From an uncultured Oscillospiraceae bacterium (GTDB lineage: Bacteria; Bacillota; Clostridia; Oscillospirales; Oscillospiraceae), in NCBI GenBank assembly GCA_910588105.1, contig CAJUQD010000001.1, positions 1-64,000 of the forward strand: 64,000 bases of DNA. The letters are read 5' to 3'. The notes beneath the pieces are model-generated. The model was not told where the DNA came from. It saw nothing but the letters and a program-made list of their open reading frames with translations, and did not search any database. Each line of letters opens with the position of its first letter. Position 1 is the stretch's first letter. The position numbers and the translations under genes are program-made. Positions 17,518 to 25,365 of this stretch are shown here, one piece after another.

Positions 17518-18669
17518 ATGAATTACCGCAGGTTGGGCAAAACCGGCCTGATGGTCAGCGAAATCGGCTTCGGCGCGGAGTGGATGGAGCGCCACACCAC
17601 CGGCGAGTGCCGGGCTGTGCTGGAGCGGGCGGAGGAGCTGGGCATCAACATCCTGGACTGCTGGATGTCCAACCCCGAGGTGCGCACCAGCCTGGGCCTG
17701 GCCCTGGCCGGGCGGCGGGAGCGCTGGCACATCCAGGGCCACATAGGCTCCACCTGGCAGGACGGGCAGTATGTCCGCACCCGGGACGTGGACCTGTGCC
17801 GGGCCGCCTTTGAGGATCTGCTGGCGCGGCTTCAAACCGATTATATAGATCTGGGCATGATCCACTTTGTGGACACCCAGGCCGACTGGGACGGGGCTAT
17901 GGGCGGTCCTTTCCTGGACTATGTAAAACAGCTCAAGGCACAGGGAACCATCCGCCATATCGGCATGAGCACCCACAACCCGGCCATGGCCAAAAAGGCG
18001 GTGGAGTGCGGCCTGGTGGAGATGATTTTGTTCAGCGTCAACCCCGCCTTTGATATGCACCCCGCCACCGACGACCTGGACGCTTATTTTGACTGGGAAA
18101 CCTATCAGGAGCACCTGGGCGGCATCGACCCCCAGCGCGCCCAGCTGTACAAGCTGTGCGAGCAGCACGACGTGGGCATCACGGTGATGAAGCCCTATGC
18201 CGGCGGGCGGCTGCTCGACGCGGAGCGCTCCCCCTTCGGCGTAGCCCTCACTCCGGTGCAGTGCCTCCACTACTGCCTCACCCGGCCCGGGGTGGCCTCG
18301 GTTCTGGCGGGGTACGACACCCCCGGGCACGTGGAACAGGCCGTGGCCTATGAGACCGCCACTGACGATGAGCGGGACTATGCCGGCGTACTGGCCCGCG
18401 CCCCCCGCCATACCTTCGGGCAGGGGGAGTGTACTTACTGCGGCCACTGCAAGCCCTGTCCTGTAAATATCGACATTGCCATGGTCAACAAGTATTACGA
18501 CTTGGCGTCCATGCAGCCGGACGTGCCCGCCGCGGTGGCCGCCCATTATCTGGCTTTGGAGCACCATGCGGACGAGTGCATCGGCTGCAAAGCCTGTGAG
18601 GGCCGCTGCCCCTTCGGGGTGGAAATCGCCCGGCGTATGGAACAGGCCGCCCGGCTGTTCCATCCCTGA
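17518..18669 (+). CDS. Aldo/keto reductase with C-terminal [4Fe-4S] clusters
   Basis: A 383-residue fusion of an aldo/keto reductase barrel with a dicluster ferredoxin tail. The N-terminus YRRLGKTGLMVSEIGFG is the classical AKR start. The C-terminus carries CTYCGHCKPCPV and CIGCKACEGRCPF, two 4Fe-4S-type Cys sets. In the classical AKR pattern the catalytic Tyr lies in the DxxxxY segment; here the equivalent LDCWMSNPEV lacks an obvious Tyr, so activity may differ. The start at 17518 follows GAAAGGATGAGG. It is 47 bp downstream of the kinase gene and may be co-transcribed. The substrate is unknown. Confidence 0.88.
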   Translation: MNYRRLGKTGLMVSEIGFGAEWMERHTTGECRAVLERAEELGINILDCWMSNPEVRTSLGLALAGRRERWHIQGHIGSTWQDGQYVRTRDVDLCRAAFEDLLARLQTDYIDLGMIHFVDTQADWDGAMGGPFLDYVKQLKAQGTIRHIGMSTHNPAMAKKAVECGLVEMILFSVNPAFDMHPATDDLDAYFDWETYQEHLGGIDPQRAQLYKLCEQHDVGITVMKPYAGGRLLDAERSPFGVALTPVQCLHYCLTRPGVASVLAGYDTPGHVEQAVAYETATDDERDYAGVLARAPRHTFGQGECTYCGHCKPCPVNIDIAMVNKYYDLASMQPDVPAAVAAHYLALEHHADECIGCKACEGRCPFGVEIARRMEQAARLFHP

Positions 18670-18682
18670 ACCAGAACGCAGC

Positions 18683-18714
18683 AAGCCCCCTGCGGTTCAT
18701 CCCGCAGGGGGCTT
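18683..18714. terminator. Terminator between AKR and DUF5692-like genes
   Basis: A 13-bp hairpin (18683-18695 with 18702-18714) lies between convergent genes, with a short T-rich end on the plus strand. Confidence 0.7.
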
Positions 18715-18747
18715 TCCTTGCCCAAATTTTCTTCCAGGCCAGCAGCG

Positions 18748-19791
18748 TTATTTCCCCTCGGCCCGCGCCATCGCAAGCTGGAAGTCCTTCTGGTCGGTGA
18801 ATATTTCGTTCTTGTAAGGATTCTTCTTCTGTTCAATGGACCGCTTGATAATAAAGCCCAGCGCCACCACATTCACCGCCAAGGCGATAACCGCCACCAC
18901 ACCCTGCATGGTGGGGTCGGCGGAGGTGGGCCGCACCGCCGGATTCATCACACCGTCGGAGTACAGAACAGGCAGGACAGCGAACCGGCCCTCGTCCTGG
19001 AACAGGGGGAACACCTGGGCAAACATGCACCACAGGGCCAGGGTGTTGGCCCTGTTCTGGATCCAGCCGCCCTTGTTCCACAGCGCGTTGGCAAAGGTGG
19101 GCGCCAGCAGCAGGGCCAGGCCGCAGTACCAGGTGTGGGTGGGCAGGTTGTTGTAGGTGTACTCGAAGTTCCACAGGTCGTAGGCCAGGATATACACGAA
19201 GGTCATGTCCGGCCAGAGCATGTCCCGCTTGTCCTTGGAGGCGTAAATCCCCCACCAGCCGGTCATGCACAGGATGTTGATGATGCCGGCGATGCCGTTG
19301 ACCCAGTTCCACCAGCCGCCGTACAGCCACACGTTCTCGCTGGACAGCCACCAACGGTCACCATACGCCTGGAGGGCCGCGAAGCCCTTGATGCCGGACT
19401 CGAAGTCGCTGACCACGGCGATGAGGATATTGATGGCCACGATGACAAAGGGGAACACCTTGAACCATTCCGTCTTGCCGATGCTCCACTTGTACTTGAG
19501 CATCATGAAGCCAATACAGCCCGCGGTGGCGGCGTACAGCTTGGCGTAGTGAAACCAGCTGTTCATGTGGGTGTAGGTTTGGTTATTCAGCGCCCACTCC
19601 ATGCCCATGCCGGCACAGACATAGATAGCGATAAAGTAGACGGTGAGCACCGCCGGGATGCCCAAAAAGCAGATGATGCCGCCCAGCTTGCTGCGCCGGG
19701 CGAACTCGTTGGCCAGCACAAGCCCCGTGAATACCAGCAGCCAGCCCAGCAGCTGCCAACTCGCGCCATCGCCATAGATTTGAAACAGCAT
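18748..19791 (-). CDS. DUF5692-like polytopic membrane protein
   Basis: A 347-residue, Trp/Tyr-rich integral membrane protein with about 9-10 hydrophobic helices, resembling the uncharacterised DUF5692 family (recognised from memory, not verified). Distinctive stretches include WWLSSENVWLYGGWWNWVNG and YILAYDLWNFEYTYNNLPTH. No transport signature is known. It is the last gene of the hypB / Fe-S flavoprotein / hypA operon, 61 bp after hypA, so it may be the membrane partner of that redox system or a metal-related transporter (inference). Confidence 0.75.
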   Translation of the reverse strand: MLFQIYGDGASWQLLGWLLVFTGLVLANEFARRSKLGGIICFLGIPAVLTVYFIAIYVCAGMGMEWALNNQTYTHMNSWFHYAKLYAATAGCIGFMMLKYKWSIGKTEWFKVFPFVIVAINILIAVVSDFESGIKGFAALQAYGDRWWLSSENVWLYGGWWNWVNGIAGIINILCMTGWWGIYASKDKRDMLWPDMTFVYILAYDLWNFEYTYNNLPTHTWYCGLALLLAPTFANALWNKGGWIQNRANTLALWCMFAQVFPLFQDEGRFAVLPVLYSDGVMNPAVRPTSADPTMQGVVAVIALAVNVVALGFIIKRSIEQKKNPYKNEIFTDQKDFQLAMARAEGK

Positions 19792-19852
19792 TGTTTTTTC
19801 CTCCTCTTGTGGGGTTTCCCATTTTCTCTCTCTTTTTTTCGGCCCGTACAGG

Positions 19853-20197
19853 TCAATATGCCTCGATCTCCTTGATGTTCACCTCATTTCCTGTCAAAAG
19901 CCAAGTGTCCCCGCTCCCGCAGCGGGGGCAAGTGCGGCCATGGGCCACGGTGGGGTAGTCCGCGCCGCAGCCGCCGCAGCGGGTGACGGCGGGCAGCGTC
20001 TCAATTCTCAGCTCCGACCCGCTGGCCAGCTCCGATTTAGCCGCCGCCCACCGCCAGCAGTCGGTGAGGTAATCCGGCACCACGCCGGACACCTCCCCCA
20101 GCTCCAGCACCACGGCAGACACCTTTTCCAGGTCGTTTTCCGCCGCCACCTTTTCCACACTGCGGATGATGTGGAACACAATGCCCAGTTCGTGCAT
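19853..20197 (-). CDS. hypA: Nickel metallochaperone HypA
   Basis: A 114-residue HypA/HybF protein that passes Ni(II) to a client enzyme together with HypB. The N-terminal MHE motif supplies the nickel ligands. The structural zinc site is the pair of CxxC motifs CGGC near residue 74 and CPRC near residue 91. The length matches the family. Its start is only 3 bp past the stop of the 931-residue Fe-S protein gene, so the two are probably translationally coupled. No [NiFe] hydrogenase or urease gene is in the window. Confidence 0.93.
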   Translation of the reverse strand: MHELGIVFHIIRSVEKVAAENDLEKVSAVVLELGEVSGVVPDYLTDCWRWAAAKSELASGSELRIETLPAVTRCGGCGADYPTVAHGRTCPRCGSGDTWLLTGNEVNIKEIEAY

Positions 20198-20200
20198 AGC

Positions 20201-22996
20201 TTATTTCCTGTTCCTTTTTGCGGCCCGCTTAATTTTGATCTCCCGCCTCACCAGATTGGGCAGGATGGCCTTCATCTTGTCCTCACTTTTAATCATGGTG
20301 GAACACTCGGGCCGTTCCCGGTGGAGGTGGATGGCATCGAACCCGCACCGGGTGGTGCACAGACCGCAGCCAATGCACTTATTGGGATCCACGATGGACG
20401 CGCCGCAGCCCAGGCAACGGGCGGTCTCGGCTTTCACCTGCTCCTCGGTAAAGGTGCGCTTGGCATCCCGGAACGACTTCTTCCAGTCGAAGCTATCGTC
20501 CATGCCGGGGATCTGCCGGGAGGCGGTGTCATACTGTTCCACCTTGATGTTGTTCTTATCCAGCTCCACAAAGTACCGGGGGTCCCGACCGATGGTCATA
20601 CTGGTGTCCGGCTGGACAAAGCGGTGGAGGGACACTGCTGCCTCCTTGCCCGCGGCGATGGCGTCGATGGCGAATTTGGGCCCCGTGTACACATCGCCGC
20701 CCACAAACACATCAGGCTGGGCGGTCTGATAGGTTTTGCCGTCTGCCTTAGCCCAGCCGCCCCGGGCAAGCTCTACCTTGCTGCCCTCCAGCAGTCCGCC
20801 CCACTCCACGCTCTGGCCAATGGAGAGAACCACGTGGCCGCAGGGGACGGTAATCGTATCCTGCTCATCATACTGGGGGGCAAAGCGGCCCTGGCTGTCC
20901 CATACGCTGGTGCAGCGCATGAACACCACGCCGGACACCTTGCCGTTTTCGGTGAGCACCTCTTTGGGGCCCCAGCCGCACTGAATGGCGATGTCCTCCT
21001 CCTCCGCTTCGGCAATCTCCTCCAGGGAGGCCGGCATTTTCTCCCGGGGCTCCAGGCAGTACATGGCCACGGAATCCGCCCCGCAGCGGTGGGCTGTCCG
21101 GGCCGCGTCGATGGCCACATTGCCGCCGCCCACAACAACGCACCTGCCCGGGACCTTCAGGCTCTCGTCCGCCAGGACCTGGCGCAAGAACTCCACCGCG
21201 GAGTACACGCCCTGGGCCGTCTCGCCGGGAATACCGGGCAGGCGGCCGCGCTGGCAGCCGATGGCGATATAAAACGCCTCATAGCCCTGGGCGCGCAGGT
21301 CGTCCAGGGTCAGGTCCCGGCCCACCTCCACGCCGCAGCGCAAGTCCACCCCCAGGGCGCGGATCACGTCGATCTCCGCGTCCAGCACGTCTTTCTCCAG
21401 CTTAAAGGAGGGAATGCCGTAGCGGAGCATACCGCCCAGCTCCTGATTTTTCTCAAACACGGTGGGCTCGTAGCCCTTGAGGGCCAGGTAGAAGGCGCAG
21501 GACAGCCCCGCCGGGCCGCCGCCGATGACGGCGATCTTCTGGGAGAAGGTCCCCTCCACCTTGGGGATCACCTTTTCCGGCACAAAGCGGCGCTCAGCGT
21601 TCAAATCCTGCTGGGCGATAAACTTCTTCACCTCGTCGATGGCCACAGCCTGGTCGATGGTCCCTCGGGTGCAGGCGTCCTCGCACCGGCGGTTGCAAAC
21701 CCGGCCGCACACGGCGGGGAAGGGATTCTCTTTTTTGATGAGCTCCAGGGCCTCGGTGTATTTGCCCTGGGCCGCCAGCTTCAGATAGCCCTGGACGGCG
21801 ATGTGGGCGGGGCAGGCGGTCTTGCAGGGGGCGGTGCCCGTCTCGTGAGTGTTGATTCGGTTCTTGTCCCGGTAGTCCACCGACCACTTCTCCGGGCCCC
21901 ACTTCACCTCGTCGGGCAGCTCCTGCCGGGGATATTGGATGGGCGCGCCGTCCTTGGCGCACAGCTTCTGGCCCAGCTTGGCCGCCCCGGCGGGGCATAC
22001 CTCCACACAGCCGCCGCAGGCCACGCACTTGTCCTGCTCCACCTTGGCCACATAGGCCGACCGGCTCATGTTGGGGGTGTTGAACAGCTGGGAGGTGCGC
22101 AGGGCGTTGCACACGTTCACATTGCAGTTGCAGATGGCGAAAATCTTCTGCTCCCCGTCGATGTTGGTGATCTGGTGGACGTAGCCGTTGGCCTCCGCCT
22201 TGCGGAAAATCTCCAGGGCCTCCTCCTTGGTGATGTAGCGGCCCCCTTTGTCCGTCTCCACCACGTAGTCCGCCATGTCGCCCACGGCAATGCACCAGTT
22301 GTCGGCGTCGTCGCCGCAGCCCTCGCCCAGCTTGGCCCGGCTCATCCGGCAGGAGCAGGGGGAGGCGGCGTACTTGCCCTCGTACTTGTCCAGCCAGTGG
22401 GAGATATGCTCGATGGAGATGGACTGGCTCTCCATGCCGATGGCCTGCTCCACCGGGATGACGTGCATCCCGATGCCCGCCCCGCCGGGGGGCACCATGG
22501 GGGTGATTTTCTCCAGGGGCAGGAAGGTCATGCGCTCGAAGAAGGCGGCCACCTCGGGGTGCTCGTCGATCTGGGCGCGGCGCATGTTGAAGAACTCCGC
22601 GCTGCCGGGGACGAACATGGGCAGCACATACCGCTTCTCATGGTTGGGGTTCTTGCCGTCCAGGTTCTCCCAGTGGTACTCGATGAGGCCGATGAGGCTC
22701 ATCTCGTCCAGCACCTTTTGCAGCCTGTCCGGCTCCATGCCGGTGAGCTTCTGAATCTGCTGGAAGGTCTTGGGCTTGCGCACCTTCATCTTCATGGCTA
22801 CGTCGGCCATCTCATCGGTGACAAGCCCCGCCAGCCCCCAGTACTCCGGGTCCTCCCCGGTGACGCCATGGAGCTTGGCGGGCACCCGGTCGGTAATCAT
22901 CCTGCCCAGCTTGACGATCTTCTCCCGGGGCTGGTCCGTCTTGGGTATGTCAAAAGACAGCTTGCTCTCATCCAGGGGGAATTTGGTCTCGCTCAT
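20201..22996 (-). CDS. Multidomain Fe-S/FAD oxidoreductase (GltD-like core)
   Basis: A 931-residue cytosolic redox protein. Residues 1-130 include a winged-helix-like stretch (TFQQIQKLTGMEPDRLQKVL). Residues about 195-315 carry CSCRMS, CGDDADNWC and CNCNVNVC, then a ferredoxin motif CVACGGCVEVCPAG. Next comes a GltD-type cluster domain (CKTACPAHIAVQGYLKLA, then CGRVCNRRCEDAC). The FAD motif IAVIGGGPAGLSCAFYLALK and an NAD(P)H motif VVVGGGNVAIDAARTA follow. The C-terminal ferredoxin has CLGCGAS and CIGCGLCTTRC. It resembles NADPH-linked electron-transfer subunits, with an added N-terminal module. It lies between hypB and hypA; the physiological partner is unknown. Confidence 0.85.
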   Translation of the reverse strand: MSETKFPLDESKLSFDIPKTDQPREKIVKLGRMITDRVPAKLHGVTGEDPEYWGLAGLVTDEMADVAMKMKVRKPKTFQQIQKLTGMEPDRLQKVLDEMSLIGLIEYHWENLDGKNPNHEKRYVLPMFVPGSAEFFNMRRAQIDEHPEVAAFFERMTFLPLEKITPMVPPGGAGIGMHVIPVEQAIGMESQSISIEHISHWLDKYEGKYAASPCSCRMSRAKLGEGCGDDADNWCIAVGDMADYVVETDKGGRYITKEEALEIFRKAEANGYVHQITNIDGEQKIFAICNCNVNVCNALRTSQLFNTPNMSRSAYVAKVEQDKCVACGGCVEVCPAGAAKLGQKLCAKDGAPIQYPRQELPDEVKWGPEKWSVDYRDKNRINTHETGTAPCKTACPAHIAVQGYLKLAAQGKYTEALELIKKENPFPAVCGRVCNRRCEDACTRGTIDQAVAIDEVKKFIAQQDLNAERRFVPEKVIPKVEGTFSQKIAVIGGGPAGLSCAFYLALKGYEPTVFEKNQELGGMLRYGIPSFKLEKDVLDAEIDVIRALGVDLRCGVEVGRDLTLDDLRAQGYEAFYIAIGCQRGRLPGIPGETAQGVYSAVEFLRQVLADESLKVPGRCVVVGGGNVAIDAARTAHRCGADSVAMYCLEPREKMPASLEEIAEAEEEDIAIQCGWGPKEVLTENGKVSGVVFMRCTSVWDSQGRFAPQYDEQDTITVPCGHVVLSIGQSVEWGGLLEGSKVELARGGWAKADGKTYQTAQPDVFVGGDVYTGPKFAIDAIAAGKEAAVSLHRFVQPDTSMTIGRDPRYFVELDKNNIKVEQYDTASRQIPGMDDSFDWKKSFRDAKRTFTEEQVKAETARCLGCGASIVDPNKCIGCGLCTTRCGFDAIHLHRERPECSTMIKSEDKMKAILPNLVRREIKIKRAAKRNRK

Positions 22997-23026
22997 ATCG
23001 TCTCTCCTCTCTCTTAATCAAGGGAC

Positions 23027-23698
23027 TCAGACTTTCCAGGCCCGGATCTGCTCCCGCAGCCAGCCGGCCCATTCCTCCACCCCCTCGCCGGTCTTGGCAC
23101 AGATGGGGATGACCTTGGCGTTGGGATTGCGCATCCTGATATACTCCCTGCACTTTTCCAGGTCGAAGTCGAAGTAGGGGGCCACGTCCATTTTGTTGAT
23201 GAGCACCACGTCGCACACCTGGAACATCAGGGGGTATTTCAGCGGCTTGTCGTCCCCCTCCGGCACCGACAGGATGGCGGCATTCTTCACCGCCCCCGTG
23301 TCAAACTCCGCGGGGCACACCAGATTGCCCACATTCTCCAGGATGGCCAGCTCCACGCCGCCCTCCGCCAGCAGCTCGTCCAGCCCCTGGCGGGTCATAT
23401 CGGCGTCCAGGTGGCACATGCCGCCGGTGTGGAGCTGGATGGATTTCACCCCCGCCTCCGCCATGGCCCGTGCGTCCACGTCCGAGTCGATGTCCGCCTC
23501 CATCACGCCGATTTTCAGCTCATCCTTCAACAGCTCCGCCGTCCGCCGCAGGGTGGTGGTCTTGCCCGAGCCGGGGGAGCTCATCAGGTTGAGCAGGAAA
23601 ACGCCCCGCCCCTTCAACTCCTGCCGCAGCTGGGCCGCTCGCTTGTCATTGTCCGCAAAAACGCTCTGCTTCACCTCAATAATCCGAACGTGATCCAT
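23027..23698 (-). CDS. hypB: Nickel-insertion GTPase HypB
   Basis: A 223-residue SIMIBI-class GTPase that powers nickel delivery with HypA. The P-loop is LMSSPGSGKTTTLRR; switch and metal-site elements include ADIDSDVDA and GGMCHLDADM with the family Cys/His pair; the guanine specificity motif is LINKMDV. There is no N-terminal CxxCGC nickel motif or His-rich store, so it is the short form. It is the first gene of the hypB / Fe-S flavoprotein / hypA / DUF5692-like operon, behind a sigma-A promoter and a palindrome that matches one at the divergent gntR gene. Confidence 0.94.
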   Translation of the reverse strand: MDHVRIIEVKQSVFADNDKRAAQLRQELKGRGVFLLNLMSSPGSGKTTTLRRTAELLKDELKIGVMEADIDSDVDARAMAEAGVKSIQLHTGGMCHLDADMTRQGLDELLAEGGVELAILENVGNLVCPAEFDTGAVKNAAILSVPEGDDKPLKYPLMFQVCDVVLINKMDVAPYFDFDLEKCREYIRMRNPNAKVIPICAKTGEGVEEWAGWLREQIRAWKV

Positions 23699-23717
23699 AG
23701 GCGCACTCTCCTCTCCC

Positions 23718-23728
23718 TGGTCGAACCA
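23718..23728. promoter_or_regulatory. Putative GntR/FCD operator in the hypB leader
   Basis: The palindrome TGGTCGAACCA (with flanking C and G, a 13-bp perfect palindrome apart from its 3-bp centre) fits the FadR/FCD consensus TNGTNNNACNA. It lies between the hypB -10 and the start codon. The same type of site occurs at 23863-23873. Confidence 0.65.
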
Positions 23729-23740
23729 GATTGCACCATA

Positions 23741-23769
23741 ATTTTACCATTTTCTCTCTAATGCGTCAA
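23741..23769 (-). promoter_or_regulatory. Promoter of the hypB operon
   Basis: On the minus strand TTGACG (23764-23769), a 17-bp spacer and TAAAAT (23741-23746), about 43 bp before the hypB start. Confidence 0.7.
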
Positions 23770-23862
23770 CTTTCCGAAAATCTTTCCCGATTTTCAGCCT
23801 TATCCACAGTTTTCCCCCCTTGCTTTTGTCAATCTTGTATGATAAACTTCCCCTGTGATATG

Positions 23863-23873
23863 TGGTATGACCA
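23863..23873. promoter_or_regulatory. Putative GntR/FCD operator upstream of the gntR gene
   Basis: TGGTATGACCA, a TGGT-N3-ACCA palindrome of the FadR/FCD class, 20 bp upstream of the regulator's start. It suggests autoregulation and pairs with the hypB leader site. Confidence 0.65.
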
Positions 23874-23893
23874 GAGCCAAGGGAGGTTTCGAC

Positions 23894-24604
23894 ATGGAAT
23901 TCGCCAAGCTGTCTGCCCCAAGCCTGAAGGACCTGTTTGTCCAGCAGCTCCAGGGGATGATTTTGTCCGGTGCCCTGCCAGTGGGCACCCAGCTGCCCCC
24001 GGAGCGGGTGCTGGCCGAGCAGATGCAGGTGAGCCGCACGGTGGTGAACAGCGGTCTTGCCGAGCTGTCCGGCCAGGGTTTTTTAGAGGTCCGCCCCCGG
24101 CAGGGCACCTGCGTGGCCGACTACCGCCGCCGGGGGAATTTGAGCACCCTCATCGCCATCATGCAGTACAAGGGCGGCGCGCTGGGAAAGGAAGAGATCC
24201 GCTCCATTCTGGAGGTGCGCCGGGCCCTGGAGCATCTGGCGGCGGAGCGGGCCATCCTGTACGCCTCCGACCAGGCGCTGGACCTGCTGGGGGAGCATCT
24301 GGAGCGGATGGCGGCCGCCTCTACCCCTGGTGAGGCGGCGGAGGCCGCCTTCGCCTTTCAGCACGAGCTGGCCCTGGTAGGGGGGAACAGCATCGTGCCG
24401 CTGATTTACTACTCCTTTAAGCCGCCGGTGATCGCCCTGTGGGTTCGCTTCTGTAACCTGTACGGCATCCCCGCCCTGGTGCGCAACACCCAGACCCTGT
24501 ACGCCCTCCTCCGCGCCCGGGACGCCCAGGGGGCCTCCCGCTGGATCGACACCTACCTGGAGCAGGCCATCAGCGGCGGCCAGCAGATTTACCAGCCCCA
24601 CTAG
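23894..24604 (+). CDS. GntR-family regulator, FadR/FCD subfamily
   Basis: A 236-residue transcription factor. The N-terminal winged helix is classic GntR: MILSGALPVGTQLPPERVLA followed by VSRTVVNSGLAELSGQGFLE and RPRQGTCVADY. The C-terminal all-helical FCD-type ligand domain begins near residue 90 (EIRSILEVRRALEHLAAERA), although the typical metal-binding His residues are not all obvious. The ATG at 23894 follows GGGAGG; an upstream in-frame ATG lacks a site and would overlap the operator. It is divergent from the hypB operon, and matching palindromes precede both. The effector is unknown but is probably a small carboxylate. Confidence 0.88.
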   Translation: MEFAKLSAPSLKDLFVQQLQGMILSGALPVGTQLPPERVLAEQMQVSRTVVNSGLAELSGQGFLEVRPRQGTCVADYRRRGNLSTLIAIMQYKGGALGKEEIRSILEVRRALEHLAAERAILYASDQALDLLGEHLERMAAASTPGEAAEAAFAFQHELALVGGNSIVPLIYYSFKPPVIALWVRFCNLYGIPALVRNTQTLYALLRARDAQGASRWIDTYLEQAISGGQQIYQPH

Positions 24605-24607
24605 GTC

Positions 24608-24637
24608 TTGACAAGCGGCCTCCTTTTATTGTATACT
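24608..24637 (+). promoter_or_regulatory. Promoter of bioY
   Basis: TTGACA (24608-24613), an 18-bp spacer and TATACT (24632-24637). The -10 lies inside the left half of the BirA operator. Confidence 0.8.
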
Positions 24638-24660
24638 TACTATCGCATTTTAGTTTACAA
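24629..24660. promoter_or_regulatory. BirA biotin operator upstream of bioY
   Basis: TTGTATACT (24629-24637) and AGTTTACAA (24652-24660) form an inverted repeat matching at 8 of 9 positions with a 14-bp spacer. This is the known bacterial BirA site pattern TTGTAAACY-N14-RGTTTACAA, and it overlaps the bioY -10 region. Confidence 0.85.
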
Positions 24661-24674
24661 TTGGAGGAATTTTC

Positions 24675-25259
24675 ATGACTGCAAAACCCTTGGCACGCCC
24701 CCGGCAGCTGGCGCTGTGCGCGGTGATGGCGGCGGTAATGTGCGTACTGGCCCCCATCTCCGTCCCCATCGGCCCCATCTCCCTCACCGGCGGCACGCTG
24801 GCCATCTACCTGGCGGCCTACCTGCTGGGCGGGGGCTGGGGGGCGGCGGCCACTCTGGTATACCTGCTGCTGGGCTTTGTGGGCCTGCCGGTATTCAGCA
24901 ACTACATGGGGGGCGCGGAGCGGCTGGCCGGGCCCACGGGGGGCTATCTGGTGGGCTATCTGCCCATGGTGTTCATCGCGGGCACCGTGGTCACCCTGAC
25001 CCTGGCCCGTTTCCGGGACGGGGGACGCAGAGGCGCGGCCATTGCCCTGGCCCTCCAATTCCTGGGGATGGTGCTGGCTACCGCCGTGCTGTATGCCTTC
25101 GGCACCGCCTGGTACTGCGTCCAGGCGGGGGTGGACCTGCAAAGGGCGCTGGCCGCCTGCGTGATTCCCTTCATCCCCTTCGACCTGGCCAAGATGGCTG
25201 CGGCGCTGGCGGTGGCCGTCCCCGTCCGCCAGCGGCTGGAGCGGGCGAATCTGCTGTAA
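24675..25259 (+). CDS. bioY: Biotin ECF transporter S component BioY
   Basis: A 194-residue, six-helix substrate-binding subunit of the biotin ECF transporter. Family features are the early ALCAVMAAVMCVLAPISVPI helix, GPISLTGGTLAIYLAAYLLG, and GAERLAGPTGGYLVGYLP, the conserved BioY loop; a late IPFIPFDLAKMAAALAV helix ends the protein. It starts after TTGGAGGAA. The promoter is overlapped by a BirA operator, so biotin repression is expected. No ECF ATPases or EcfT are adjacent, so it should share the module encoded elsewhere. Confidence 0.95.
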   Translation: MTAKPLARPRQLALCAVMAAVMCVLAPISVPIGPISLTGGTLAIYLAAYLLGGGWGAAATLVYLLLGFVGLPVFSNYMGGAERLAGPTGGYLVGYLPMVFIAGTVVTLTLARFRDGGRRGAAIALALQFLGMVLATAVLYAFGTAWYCVQAGVDLQRALAACVIPFIPFDLAKMAAALAVAVPVRQRLERANLL

Positions 25260-25265
25260 CCGCAC

Positions 25266-25298
25266 AAAAATCCCCTCCGAATATTGGAGGGGATTTTT
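25266..25298 (+). terminator. Terminator after bioY
   Basis: A 13-bp hairpin (25266-25278 with 25286-25298) with a T-rich 3' end, immediately downstream of bioY. Confidence 0.85.
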
Positions 25299-25365
25299 TA
25301 TGCCTTGTCTTCACGGGTCAGCACAGCGATTTTTCGCTCCGGCGGGATATCATTGTCAGAAATAA

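Noticed and set aside
14426..17518. A 1030-residue minus-strand open frame opposite the hybrid kinase gene, and others like it over 11213-13210, 19940-23017, 29293-32640, 33306-37226 and 41365-43527
   Set aside because: All lie antisense to strongly supported genes and translate into Gly/His/Gln/Ala-rich low-complexity sequence with no motifs. They follow from the high GC content.
18748..23698. A [NiFe] hydrogenase or urease structural gene in the hyp region
   Set aside because: No large-subunit RxCGxC/DPCxxC motifs or urease motifs occur in the translated sequence of this region.
24601..24675. A biotin or other riboswitch ahead of bioY
   Set aside because: The leader is only about 30-40 bases and is explained by a BirA operator; no aptamer-like folding is visible.
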